64,000 nucleotides of DNA from UBA9620 sp965220695 (GTDB taxonomy: Bacteria; Acidobacteriota; Vicinamibacteria; Vicinamibacterales; UBA8438): positions 1,674,001 to 1,738,000 of the forward strand of contig OZ244838.1 of NCBI GenBank assembly GCA_965220695.1. The letters are read 5' to 3'. The translations under genes and the position numbers were made by a program. Below, piece after piece: positions 9,285 through 16,584 of the stretch (position 1 is the stretch's first letter; every line of letters starts with the position of its first letter). The notes under the pieces are model-generated. The model ran no database searches. It saw only the letters and a list, made by a program, of their open reading frames with translations, and had not been told where the DNA came from.

Positions 9285-9773
9285 ATGACGCGCATGCCAG
9301 ACGCGGTGGAGATCGAAGTGGTTGCGGGGTCGGGGGTGGAGGGAGCCCGGAGGGCGACCGGAGGCCCCGACCCCGCAACCACGTTGCCGGCCCGTGCCCC
9401 GGACCCGGAGGTGCCGGCGACGGTCCAGCGGCGGCGCTTCTCGGCCGCGTATCGGCTGCGCATTCTCAAGGCCGTCGACGCGTGCAAGAAGCCCGGCGAG
9501 GTGGGCGCCCTGTTGCGTCGCGAGGGGTTGTACTCGTCGCTCCTGACGAACTGGCGGCGGCAGCGTGAGGCGGGCGCCCTGCGGGAGATGCGCGGGCGCC
9601 GCCGGGGGCCAACGCCGCGCCCCGTCGACCCGCGGGTGGCCCAGCTCGAGGCGGAGAACCGCCGGCTGCAGCGGAAGTTGCAGCGCGCGGAGACGATCAT
9701 CACACTCCAAAAAAAAATTGCCGAGATCCTGAGGATCCCCCTGTCACCGCTCGACGACGACGAGACCGACTGA
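9285..9773 (+). CDS. IS3 transposase OrfA
   Basis: This is a 162-residue protein with a helix-turn-helix region (RRRFSAAYRLRILKAVDAC, then EVGALLRREGLYSSLLTNWR). A leucine-zipper-like coiled coil follows (QLEAENRRLQRKLQRAETII), as in IS3 OrfA proteins. It binds the element ends. Its stop TGA overlaps the OrfB ATG by one base. A run of nine A residues lies 56 nt before the stop and could allow a -1 frameshift into OrfB. Confidence 0.9.
   Translation: MTRMPDAVEIEVVAGSGVEGARRATGGPDPATTLPARAPDPEVPATVQRRRFSAAYRLRILKAVDACKKPGEVGALLRREGLYSSLLTNWRRQREAGALREMRGRRRGPTPRPVDPRVAQLEAENRRLQRKLQRAETIITLQKKIAEILRIPLSPLDDDETD
9709..9717 (+). other. A9 slippery tract for possible -1 frameshift
   Basis: Nine consecutive A residues lie near the end of OrfA. 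OrfB is in the -1 frame relative to OrfA, and that frame has no stop between 9719 and the OrfB ATG at 9773. A -1 slip here would therefore make an OrfAB fusion, the usual IS3 transposase. No pseudoknot was examined. Confidence 0.6.
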
Positions 9774-10882
9774 TGCAGGCCATTACGACCATCGCCACGC
9801 CAGGTGAGACGGCGGCGCTGTGTCACAGCGTCGGGGTGTCGCGGGCAACGCTCTATCGACAGCGGCGGCCCGCGCCGCCGCCGCCGCGCCCGCGGGCGCC
9901 ATCGCCGCGGGCGCTGGGTCCCACCGAACGCCAGGCGGTCCTCGACGTGCTGCACAGCCCGCGGTTCGTCGACCAGTCGCCCACCGAGGTTCATGCCACG
10001 TTGCTCGAGGAGCAGACCTACCTCTGCTCCCCGCGCACGATGTATCGCGTGCTCGCCGCGGCCCACGAAGTGCGCGAGCGGCGCGCACAGGCCCGGCATC
10101 CGGCCTATGCCGCCCCCGAGCTGGTCGCGACGGGCCCGAATCAGGTCTGGTCCTGGGACATCACCAAGCTCAAGGGCCCGGTGCCGTATCTCTACTACTC
10201 GCTCTATGTGATCCTCGACCTCTTCAGCCGCTACGTCGTGGGCTGGATGGTCGCGCGGCACGAGAATGCGCACCTGGCCCAGCGCCTGCTGGCGGCGACC
10301 TGCGCGAAGCAGGGCATCACGCCGCACCAACTCACCATTCACGCGGACCGCGGTGCGCCCATGCGCAGCACTCTCGTCGCGCTGCTCTTCTCGGACCTGG
10401 GTATCACCGCCAGTCATTCGCGGCCCCGCGTAAGCAACGACAATCCGTTCTCCGAAGCGCAGTTCCGGACCGTGAAGTACCGGCCGGAGTTTCCGGCACG
10501 GTTCGGCGCGCTCGAACACGCGCGTGGCGTCAGCCGCGACCTGTTTGCGTGGTACAACGACGCGCACCATCACAGCGGCCTGAGCTATCTGACGCCCGCC
10601 GACGTCCACTACGGCCGCGCCGCAACGGTCCTGGCGGCCCGTCACCGCACACGCCTGGCCGCCTATGCCGCCCATCCCGAGCGGTTCGTGCACGGGCCAC
10701 CCCGTCCCGAGACAATGCCCACGGCGGTCTGGATCAATCGGCCGCCGACCCTCACCAGCCAGGTGGCCCCAGCCACGACCACCGTCACCCCGGGCGACCC
10801 ACAGCCGGGCTCCATGCGCCCGCCACCACGCATCGACAATCGCCCGGGCACGCTCGTCACCAGCGTGGAGTCGCTACAGTAA
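9773..10882 (+). CDS. IS3 transposase OrfB (DDE integrase domain)
   Basis: This is a 369-residue protein with an rve-type catalytic core. The first Asp is in VWSWDITKLKG, the second in IHADRGAPMRS, and the Glu in NDNPFSEAQFRTVKYRPEFP. The spacing D-60-D-35-E is roughly as expected. An HTH_21-like region (YRVLAAAHEVRERRAQ) precedes the core. The Pro/Thr-rich last 60 residues extend beyond the core. The sequence appears intact, so the element may still be active. Confidence 0.92.
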   Translation: MQAITTIATPGETAALCHSVGVSRATLYRQRRPAPPPPRPRAPSPRALGPTERQAVLDVLHSPRFVDQSPTEVHATLLEEQTYLCSPRTMYRVLAAAHEVRERRAQARHPAYAAPELVATGPNQVWSWDITKLKGPVPYLYYSLYVILDLFSRYVVGWMVARHENAHLAQRLLAATCAKQGITPHQLTIHADRGAPMRSTLVALLFSDLGITASHSRPRVSNDNPFSEAQFRTVKYRPEFPARFGALEHARGVSRDLFAWYNDAHHHSGLSYLTPADVHYGRAATVLAARHRTRLAAYAAHPERFVHGPPRPETMPTAVWINRPPTLTSQVAPATTTVTPGDPQPGSMRPPPRIDNRPGTLVTSVESLQ

Positions 10883-11105
10883 ATGCTGAATCAGGTTGTC
10901 TCAAAGTTGTTGACACGGCCCGGTGCTGCGGAAAGTGAGACACGGTGACGAGTTCGAATCACAGGACACCAATAGTGAATAGTGTCGCTGCAGGCATCGT
11001 GCACCGTGTGTGGTGCTTTGCCGGCGCACCGACTCAACCCGGGGCCAGCGACTCGTGTACGGACACAGAGGGCGTCCGTGCAAGAAGGAGTCCTGGATAT
11101 CTTCA

Positions 11106-12356
11106 ATGAACGACATCCATCGTGAGTTTCTAGGCATTCTCAACAGACTCCCTTGCGACCTTCTGGTGGACCTTCTTGTCAGAAAATTCGCTGATAAGGG
11201 GATCAATTTGAGCATGTCGCAGCGCACGACGCTCCGCGCTGAGCTGGAGCGCCAGAATTGGTCCAACCTGAAGTTCCGTCTCACTCCTGAGGGGAAGAGC
11301 CGAACGGTAGCACTTGATATTGCGGACGTCGATCTGTCGCAGATCGAAACGCAACTGGATCGTGTCCTGCGATCACTGCCGGAAACTATTGAATCAACAA
11401 CTGATCAAATCGCTTCGCGTACCCACCTAATTCTAGATAGGAAGTGGAAAGCAGAGCAGCGGCGACAGCGCCGAGATCGCACACAGTTCTCTAAGCGCCT
11501 GTACCGACGCTGGCAAGAACCGCTTGATCAACTGGAACGACTTATCGTCGTTACTTCCGAGGTAAGCGGGATGGTCAATCAACGTTTGCGCCAGCAGCGT
11601 TCTCAATCCAAGACCTTTACGGTAGAGGTCCAAACTAGGCTGCATGCCCGAGCCTGTCAGATCGCCCGCGAAGTGCTGACTCTTCTATCCGCTGGCTTTG
11701 CCGACGGCGCCATGGCTCGTTGGCGGGCACTCCACGAGGTCGCTGTGGTTTCGCTCTTCATTGGCAGCGATGAAGATCTGGCCGAGCGCTATCGTCTTCA
11801 CGAGGCAGCAGAATCACTGAGAGCTGCGCATCAGTACAGAGATCATACCGACAGGCTGGGCCTAGAACCGATGGAGGAAGAAGAGATCCTGACGCTGGAA
11901 CGTGACGTGGCCATGTTAAACGAACGCTTTGGCCATGGCTACTCCACCGGCTACGGCTGGGCCGCCAAGAAGCTTCGACAAACCGGGAAAAAGGTGACAT
12001 TTGGTCAGATCGAGGAGGCCGCGGAACTCGGTCATTGCAGGCCTTACTACCGCCTCGCTAGCCACAACGTCCACGCAAACCCTAAGGGTGTGTTCTTCCG
12101 GCTGGGTCTCGTTGAACAGTTTGGGACTCTCTTAGCGGGCGCCAGCAACTACGGTTTGGCGGATCCCGGACAGAACACCGCGGTCTCCCTCGGGCAGGCC
12201 ACCACAGCGTTGGCTTCTCTGGAGCCCACCCTGGACGACATCGTGGCGTTGAAGGTGGTTCTCCTTATGGTGAGCCAGATCCCGGAGAGTTTCGCCCGTG
12301 TCCAGCGAGATATCGAGGATGAGGAGGATGAAGCGGACACCGGGAGCACCACGTGA
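11106..12356 (+). CDS. DUF5677-like protein
   Basis: I start at ATG 11106 (MNDIHREFLG) because the preceding codons look non-coding; AAGGAG lies about 17 nt upstream. It has 416 residues. The central part contains HARACQIAREVLTLLSAGF, then ARWRALHEVAVVSLFI, and D-x-AERYRLHEA, which match my memory of DUF5677 proteins. These are helical, HEPN-like proteins often found in mobile or defence regions. A charged helical N-terminal half precedes this domain. Base usage is less GC-biased than the flanking chromosome, consistent with transfer. It lies inside the tRNA-Lys island downstream of IS3 and may once have been in the same operon as 8410. Confidence 0.6.
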   Translation: MNDIHREFLGILNRLPCDLLVDLLVRKFADKGINLSMSQRTTLRAELERQNWSNLKFRLTPEGKSRTVALDIADVDLSQIETQLDRVLRSLPETIESTTDQIASRTHLILDRKWKAEQRRQRRDRTQFSKRLYRRWQEPLDQLERLIVVTSEVSGMVNQRLRQQRSQSKTFTVEVQTRLHARACQIAREVLTLLSAGFADGAMARWRALHEVAVVSLFIGSDEDLAERYRLHEAAESLRAAHQYRDHTDRLGLEPMEEEEILTLERDVAMLNERFGHGYSTGYGWAAKKLRQTGKKVTFGQIEEAAELGHCRPYYRLASHNVHANPKGVFFRLGLVEQFGTLLAGASNYGLADPGQNTAVSLGQATTALASLEPTLDDIVALKVVLLMVSQIPESFARVQRDIEDEEDEADTGSTT

Positions 12357-12912
12357 TTCGCGGACACTGCTCACAACGCAGCTACGCCGGTTGCCCCGCC
12401 AGAATGGGCCGGGAGTTGACCTCGTTGGCCGCGAGCACAACCGGTTTGACCACCGATCCAGTTGCTTCAATCGACCTGTGGCCAGACTGATGTCGTTCCC
12501 GCCCCAGGTACTCGCCGACGACGTCGTCGCCAGGATCCCGGAGAAGGGCGCACGCGCGATTCGAACCGGAGACGCTACTGCGGCGGCCTCTTCCGTGAGT
12601 GTGCCGAGCGACTCTCATCCCAGGTACAAGCGCCCCTCGTGCCGTTGTACCGGGGGCGGGGTGCCGACCCGCCGCTTCGTCGGAATCTCCGGGTCGTGGT
12701 ACGCTGGGTTGACGCGACCCGGCTTGGGGTGTATCGACCGCGGAGCCTGTGCTCACTGCAGTCTGGGCCAACGACACGAGGCCAGCGACGATGCTGCTGA
12801 CGAGGATGATGGACACGAAGTGCAAAACCCGCCGGAGCCTGTACGGCGCTCGAACCAGTGGCGCGTTGCGAGGCGACCGGAGGGTCTCTGCCACCCCGCG
12901 GCCAACGGAGTC
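12357..12912 (+). other. Island right-end region without a confident gene
   Basis: This is about 555 bp between the DUF5677-like gene and the right arm sites. A leftward frame from 12894 begins with a plausible hydrophobic helix (VLHFVSIILVSSIVAGLVSL) but becomes low-complexity Arg/Gly/Ser-rich. I do not call it a gene. Confidence 0.4.
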
Positions 12913-12937
12913 GGCTGGCAGTACCGGCTGGCAGTAC
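12913..12937 (+). repeat. Two copies of GGCTGGCAGTAC (right arm sites)
   Basis: Exact copies lie at 12913-12924 and 12926-12937, 40-65 bp before tRNA-Lys. They match the three copies at the left end of the island and are in the same orientation. They are likely integrase arm-binding sites. Confidence 0.7.
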
Positions 12938-12938
12938 T

Positions 12939-12966
12939 TTGCGCATCATGTGTAACTCCTTATGTT
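12939..12966 (+). promoter_or_regulatory. Putative island-borne promoter for tRNA-Lys
   Basis: TTGCGC (12939-12944) and TATGTT (12961-12966) are separated by 16 bp and end 10 bp before the tRNA. A small inverted repeat GTAAC-N7-GTTAC overlaps. Sequence upstream of the left tRNA fragment is different, so the host tRNA now depends on element DNA for transcription. The promoter is only a motif match. Confidence 0.4.
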
Positions 12967-12976
12967 ACAATAACTT

Positions 12977-13051
12977 GGGCCGCTAGCTCAGTGGTAGAGC
13001 ACCTGACTTTTAATCAGGGTGTCGCTGGTTCGATCCCAGCGCGGCCCACCA
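12977..13051 (+). tRNA. tRNA-Lys(UUU)
   Basis: A complete cloverleaf can be drawn. The acceptor GGGCCGC pairs with GCGGCCC, and the D arm is GCTC...GAGC. The anticodon stem-loop is CCTGA-CTTTTAA-TCAGG with anticodon TTT. The T arm is GCTGG-TTCGATC-CCAGC, with encoded discriminator A and CCA. It is the right boundary of the integrated island. Confidence 0.97.
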
Positions 13052-13459
13052 ATGGAATCAAGGTCTTTCGCATCTCACCGCTTCGGCTGCCGCCAGTCAT
13101 CATCCTGACCGCCGCTGAATATCTGGCCCTGCAGCCCGGGAGCGACTGGCAGCCACGATGGCCGAGCAAGCTCCCGACGGAACGAGAACGCTCGGTTTGT
13201 GCCCGCCGGCATGCTCATGGCGAGGATCTTGCCTTCGTCGATCCGCGCCACGGCCTCGGCGATCTTGCGCACGATCACTCGATCGCGTCCTTCCGGCCCG
13301 CTTCACCCTGGCGGGCCGCGGGCCGGTGTTTCCCCTGGCGGTGGAGATCCGCCTGCCGGAGCGGGCACGGTGAGCGACCCGATGCCTGAAGTGGAGGCTT
13401 GGGTTACGAAGGTAATGAAGGCGACAATACTTCGGCACGGCCGTGCAGGGAGCAGGCAC
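13052..13459. other. Intergenic, no supported gene
   Basis: Several overlapping short frames on both strands exist, none with a recognisable domain or convincing start. This is host DNA immediately right of the island attachment site. Confidence 0.4.
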
Positions 13460-13720
13460 ATGGCATCGATCGAATCGAAGCTCACGTCCCAGGGGCAGGT
13501 GTCTATCCCGGCTCGCATCCGCCGCAAGCTGGGATTGACGCCCGGCTCCAGGGTGGAATGGTGCGAGCGAGGGGACGAAGTGCTCGTGCGGCGGGCGTCG
13601 AAGTACTCGTCACTGGACATTCACGACGCCATGTTCAGCGCACCGCCGGCACGCAAGAGCGTCGAGGACATGGACGAGGGCATCCGATCCCACATGCGGC
13701 GCACCCATGCGCGCGGTTGA
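13460..13720 (+). CDS. AbrB/MazE-type antitoxin
   Basis: This is an 86-residue protein starting MASIESKLTSQGQVSIPARI, the swapped-hairpin AbrB DNA-binding motif, followed by RRKLGLTPGSRVEW. The C-terminal half (SAPPARKSVEDMDEGI) would wrap a PIN toxin. An AG-rich ribosome site (AGGGAGCAGG) precedes the ATG. The overlapping downstream frame starts as a PIN toxin but is truncated, so this antitoxin has no full-length partner here. Confidence 0.85.
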   Translation: MASIESKLTSQGQVSIPARIRRKLGLTPGSRVEWCERGDEVLVRRASKYSSLDIHDAMFSAPPARKSVEDMDEGIRSHMRRTHARG

Positions 13721-13772
13721 CACGAACGTCCTCGTCCGCCTGATCGTGCGCGACGATCCTGATCGGAGCGAC
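13707..13772 (+). pseudogene. vapC: VapC-type PIN toxin, only N-terminus left
   Basis: The ATG at 13707 overlaps the antitoxin stop, as in vapBC operons, and encodes MRAVDTNVLVRLIVRDDPD. That is the first PIN strand with its catalytic Asp. After about 20 residues the homology stops and the frame runs into the reverse-strand helicase remnant ending at 13811. The other PIN acidic residues are missing, so no active RNase can be made. Confidence 0.75.
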
Positions 13773-13810
13773 CACCGGCCCTCGGTCGTCCTGCGAGAGT
13801 ATCCCGGCCA

Positions 13811-14786
13811 TCATGCTTGCGCCCGCAGATCGTCGAGGAACTCCGATGCTGGCTCGACACCGGTCACCAGGAGACGGTCCCTGGCGCGAGTGCAGGCCAC
13901 ATAGAGCAGGTGCCGCTCGGTGTTGTAGATCTCTTCGAGGTCCGTTTCGTCTGCGACCTGCTCGATTCTCGCCTGGAGCGGAATCACCTCGTCGTCGCAG
14001 GCGGCCACGGCGACGGCCCGAAACTCCAGCCCCTTGGCGAGGTGCATCGCGCCGACCGCGACCGACCCCGATGCGCCGCCCGACCGGACACCCAGCTCCA
14101 CCGGAGTCAGTCCCGCGTTCCGAACCGCCGCCAGTGCTCTCTCGATCTGGTCCTGCGACCTGACGAACACGCCGATGGCCTGCGGCGCATAGCCCTCAAC
14201 CCGGCGCGCCCGCAGCCAGTCCGCAATGGCCGCCGCTTCGTCCTCGCGCGACTCGAAGGTCCTGACCTCCGGAGCCGGTCCGTTGAACACCGAGACGGTC
14301 CCGCCCCGCTGATGGGCGTTGCCGTCGACGTCGGCGAGCTCGGGGGGCAGGAGCCGATCGGCTTGTCGTCGGATCTGGTGCGAGGTCCGGTAGTTGATTC
14401 GCAATGTATGAGACCGTCCGCGCACGTCGACGCCCAGCGACCGCCACGAGAACGGCGTCTGGAAAATCCGTTGACCGAGGTCACCGGTGAAAAACAGGAT
14501 GCCGCTCCAGCCGCCGCCGCTCGGCCCACTGATACGCCGCGTCGTGATGGTCCACGTAGCAGAGCAGGAAGCTCGACGCGGTCCGGTGGATGATCAGACG
14601 GACGTCGCGACCAACGCGGACGGACCAGAAGTCCTTGTCCTTCGCCCGCTCGATCTGGTGCAGTTTCAGCCCCGGATGCGCCGGGTTCATCTGGAGGTCG
14701 AACGCAGTCGTCTTGACCGCCTTCTGCTCGTCGCCGGTCAGCTTGGCGAGGCTGTCGGTGAAGGTGTCGGCGATGCGGAACTGCAT
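13811..14786 (-). pseudogene. RelE-like/SF1 (UvrD-type) helicase fusion, helicase core deleted
   Basis: The gene starts at ATG 14786, overlapping the DUF4276 stop (TGATG). The first about 95 residues are a RelE/ParE-like domain: MQFRIADTFTDSLAKL, then LHQIERAKDKDFWSVRVGRD and LIIHRTASSFLLCYVDHHDA. After RRRLERHP the frame breaks. The C-terminal part of a UvrD/Rep-like helicase then resumes in another frame near 14497 with LFFTGDLGQRIFQTPFSWRS (motif III region). It continues through motif V/VI-like HLAKGLEFRAVAV and RHLLYVACTRARDRLLVTG. Walker A and B and several hundred residues are missing. RelE-like-helicase fusions of about 700 residues are known; this copy is inactivated by deletion plus frameshift. 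Confidence 0.8.
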
Positions 14787-15481
14787 CAGGCGTTCGCCAG
14801 CTCTTCCAGCCGGCCCAGCCACGCCCCGAAGTGCGGACACTCGCGACGCATCGCGCCGAGGCCAATCTCCAGCGCGGCGAGTTTGCCCAGCAACGGCTTC
14901 CGGTACCCGCGCACGACCGATTCCACGCGTTTCGAAGGCGCCGTCTCCGGAGAGTCGTCGATCTCCTCCGGGCTGGCAAACGCGTCTCGAATCGCCTGCA
15001 GCCTCGCCGCCAACTCCGGACGTTCGATTCCGCGGGCGAACCCTTCGCAGTCACTGAAGAGCAGCGCCTCGAACTCATGCATCATCACGTACGGGACGAA
15101 ACGCTCCCGATCGAATCCAGCCCCCATTTCCCGTTGGACTCCCACCAGAAGCTCCCTTTCGACCACTTCGGCCTTCTCCGCAAACGGCAGCGTCGACGCG
15201 CGCGCCCGTCCGGGCCATGCTCGCTGCCCTTCACGCGGGAGTCCGTAGTAATCCACCATCGTCGTGGCCAACGACCCGGTATCTTCCTTGAGGTGATTCG
15301 TGATATCGCGGCGCACTGCGCTCCAGCCACGGATGCCGCCCCGCCGGTCCCGCTGGCGCGCATTGCCCAGCCGTCGCGCCCCGACTGCGTGATAGCCGCG
15401 GCCGCAAAGATGCGGCCCGAGAACCTCGTTGACGAACGTCTCCTCCGTCTCTCCCTCGACGTGCAGCAGCAATCGGCTCAC
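14786..15481 (-). CDS. DUF4276 family protein
   Basis: This is 231 residues from a GTG at 15481 that overlaps the upstream ATPase stop (GTGA). It begins SRLLLHVEGETEETFVNEVL, the DUF4276 opening with its acidic ExxTE. A conserved MMHEFEALLFSD block lies mid-protein, then a helical end. DUF4276 proteins are thought to resemble TOPRIM-type nucleases and usually sit beside an AAA ATPase, as here. By analogy with OLD-like and PARIS-type pairs this could be an ATPase/effector defence module; that is inference. Both genes appear intact. Confidence 0.8.
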   Translation of the reverse strand: MSRLLLHVEGETEETFVNEVLGPHLCGRGYHAVGARRLGNARQRDRRGGIRGWSAVRRDITNHLKEDTGSLATTMVDYYGLPREGQRAWPGRARASTLPFAEKAEVVERELLVGVQREMGAGFDRERFVPYVMMHEFEALLFSDCEGFARGIERPELAARLQAIRDAFASPEEIDDSPETAPSKRVESVVRGYRKPLLGKLAALEIGLGAMRRECPHFGAWLGRLEELANA

Positions 15482-16584
15482 CGCCCAGGCCCATCCTCTC
15501 CCGCCTCCCGCATCGGCCGTCCGCCGAAGTGATTCTTCTCCCACAGTTGGCCCAGGCTGTAGTCCTCCAGCCAGACCTTCAGCACTGTGCCATCGAGCCG
15601 CCTGAACGTGGTCCGCCCCGCCGCCCGTTCAGTCACCAGGACGTCCTCCGGTCGGAAATGGTCCAGCAATAGCGGCGATTGCGTCGCCAGCACCACCTGC
15701 CTCTCCACCGACGCCTGCTGGATGAGCGAGGCCACCATCGTTATGGCATATGGGTGCAGCCCGAGTTCCGGTTCGTCGAGGATGATCAACGACGGGCGCA
15801 ACTCGACCGGCTGAAGCAGCAGGGTCGCCAACGCGATGAACCGCAGGGAACCGTCCGAGAGCGACGACACATCAAAGTAGGCATCCGAGCCGCGGTGCCG
15901 CCACTCGAGGCGGATCCTGTTCTCGTTCAGGGCCAGGGGCTTCAGCACGAAGTCGTCGAAGAACGGCGCCACCAATTGCACCGTTCGTCGAATCAGTCTG
16001 TACGACTCCTCGTGTTTGTGGCGCAAGAGGTGGAGAAACGCCGCGAGATTGGCGCCGTCGGGCCTCAGATAGCGGTTGTCCGCCACATCGGCGGTCTTCT
16101 TGAGCGGCGACGCAGCTCCCGTGTCGTGGAAGTGGTACAACCGCCACCCCTCGATGAGCTCGCCAACTTCCTTGGGAGGAAGTGGATAGCGGGGCGCCTT
16201 TGACCAACGTATCGGTTGCGCTTCGTCGCCAACCGGGTGGTACCCTGTTGCGATCAGATACAACCCGTCGGTATCGTTCCGACCGAGGGCGATCACGTAC
16301 CCCGCCCCACGGCGGCTGAACAATACCTGCATCTCCAATACCGACGTCACCTTCGACCCGAAGTGCAGGATTCTGTCCGCGCCGCCCGCTCTCCCGACAT
16401 AGTCCTGCAGCTGTCCTTGATTCGTAGCGCGCAGAAACGAGAAGGCGCTGATGAAGTTGGACTTTCCCGAACCGTTCGCGCCGATCAACACGTTGAGCGA
16501 TCGCAGCCTCACCATTGCATCGGCAATGCTCTTGAAGCCGCTTATCACGATCCCGTCCAGCGTGGCCATGGTCTCAGCCCTCAC
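15478..16584 (-). CDS. AAA_21-type ATPase (ABC/SMC-like, OLD-related)
   Basis: This is 368 residues from GTG 16584, which overlaps the mod stop; ATG 16569 is an alternative. It has SGFKSI then Walker A GANGSGKS (about 35-42), the ABC-like signature SLSDGSLRFIALATLLL, and Walker B LIILDEPELGLHP followed by a QVVLATQSP switch region. This is the arrangement of RecF/OLD-like ATPases. It forms a tight pair with the DUF4276 gene. The pair directly follows mod, so it belongs to the same leftward defence operon. Confidence 0.88.
   Translation of the reverse strand: MRAETMATLDGIVISGFKSIADAMVRLRSLNVLIGANGSGKSNFISAFSFLRATNQGQLQDYVGRAGGADRILHFGSKVTSVLEMQVLFSRRGAGYVIALGRNDTDGLYLIATGYHPVGDEAQPIRWSKAPRYPLPPKEVGELIEGWRLYHFHDTGAASPLKKTADVADNRYLRPDGANLAAFLHLLRHKHEESYRLIRRTVQLVAPFFDDFVLKPLALNENRIRLEWRHRGSDAYFDVSSLSDGSLRFIALATLLLQPVELRPSLIILDEPELGLHPYAITMVASLIQQASVERQVVLATQSPLLLDHFRPEDVLVTERAAGRTTFRRLDGTVLKVWLEDYSLGQLWEKNHFGGRPMREAGEDGPGR

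Larger units (their letters stand above)
9234..10903 (+). mobile_element. IS3-family insertion sequence
   Basis: This is a 1670-bp element bounded by an 11-bp perfect inverted repeat TGAGACAACCT (9234-9244 and its complement at 10893-10903). It encodes OrfA and OrfB with a DDE domain. No 3-4 bp target duplication is evident: the flanks are ATCTG on the left and AAGTT on the right. So either the ends are offset by a base or two, or the flanks were rearranged after insertion. Confidence 0.85.
5330..13051 (+). mobile_element. Integrated island in tRNA-Lys(UUU)
   Basis: The first 39 nt of tRNA-Lys occur at 5330-5368, and identity to the complete gene at 12977 stops inside the 3' arm of the anticodon stem (TTTTAATC, then CGTCC instead of AGGGT). 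The shared block includes two bases upstream of the tRNA. Between the copies lie a tyrosine recombinase (7163-8383), cargo genes, and copies of GGCTGGCAGTAC at both ends. This fits integration by crossover in the anticodon loop CTTTTAA. It leaves the displaced host 5' half at the left and a reconstituted tRNA at the right. The island is about 7.6 kb, of which 1.67 kb is a later IS3 insertion. No replication or conjugation genes are seen. Confidence 0.85.

Noticed and set aside
12298..13389. 363-codon frame running through tRNA-Lys
   Set aside because: It reads through a tRNA and both arm sites and has no domain; chance open frame.
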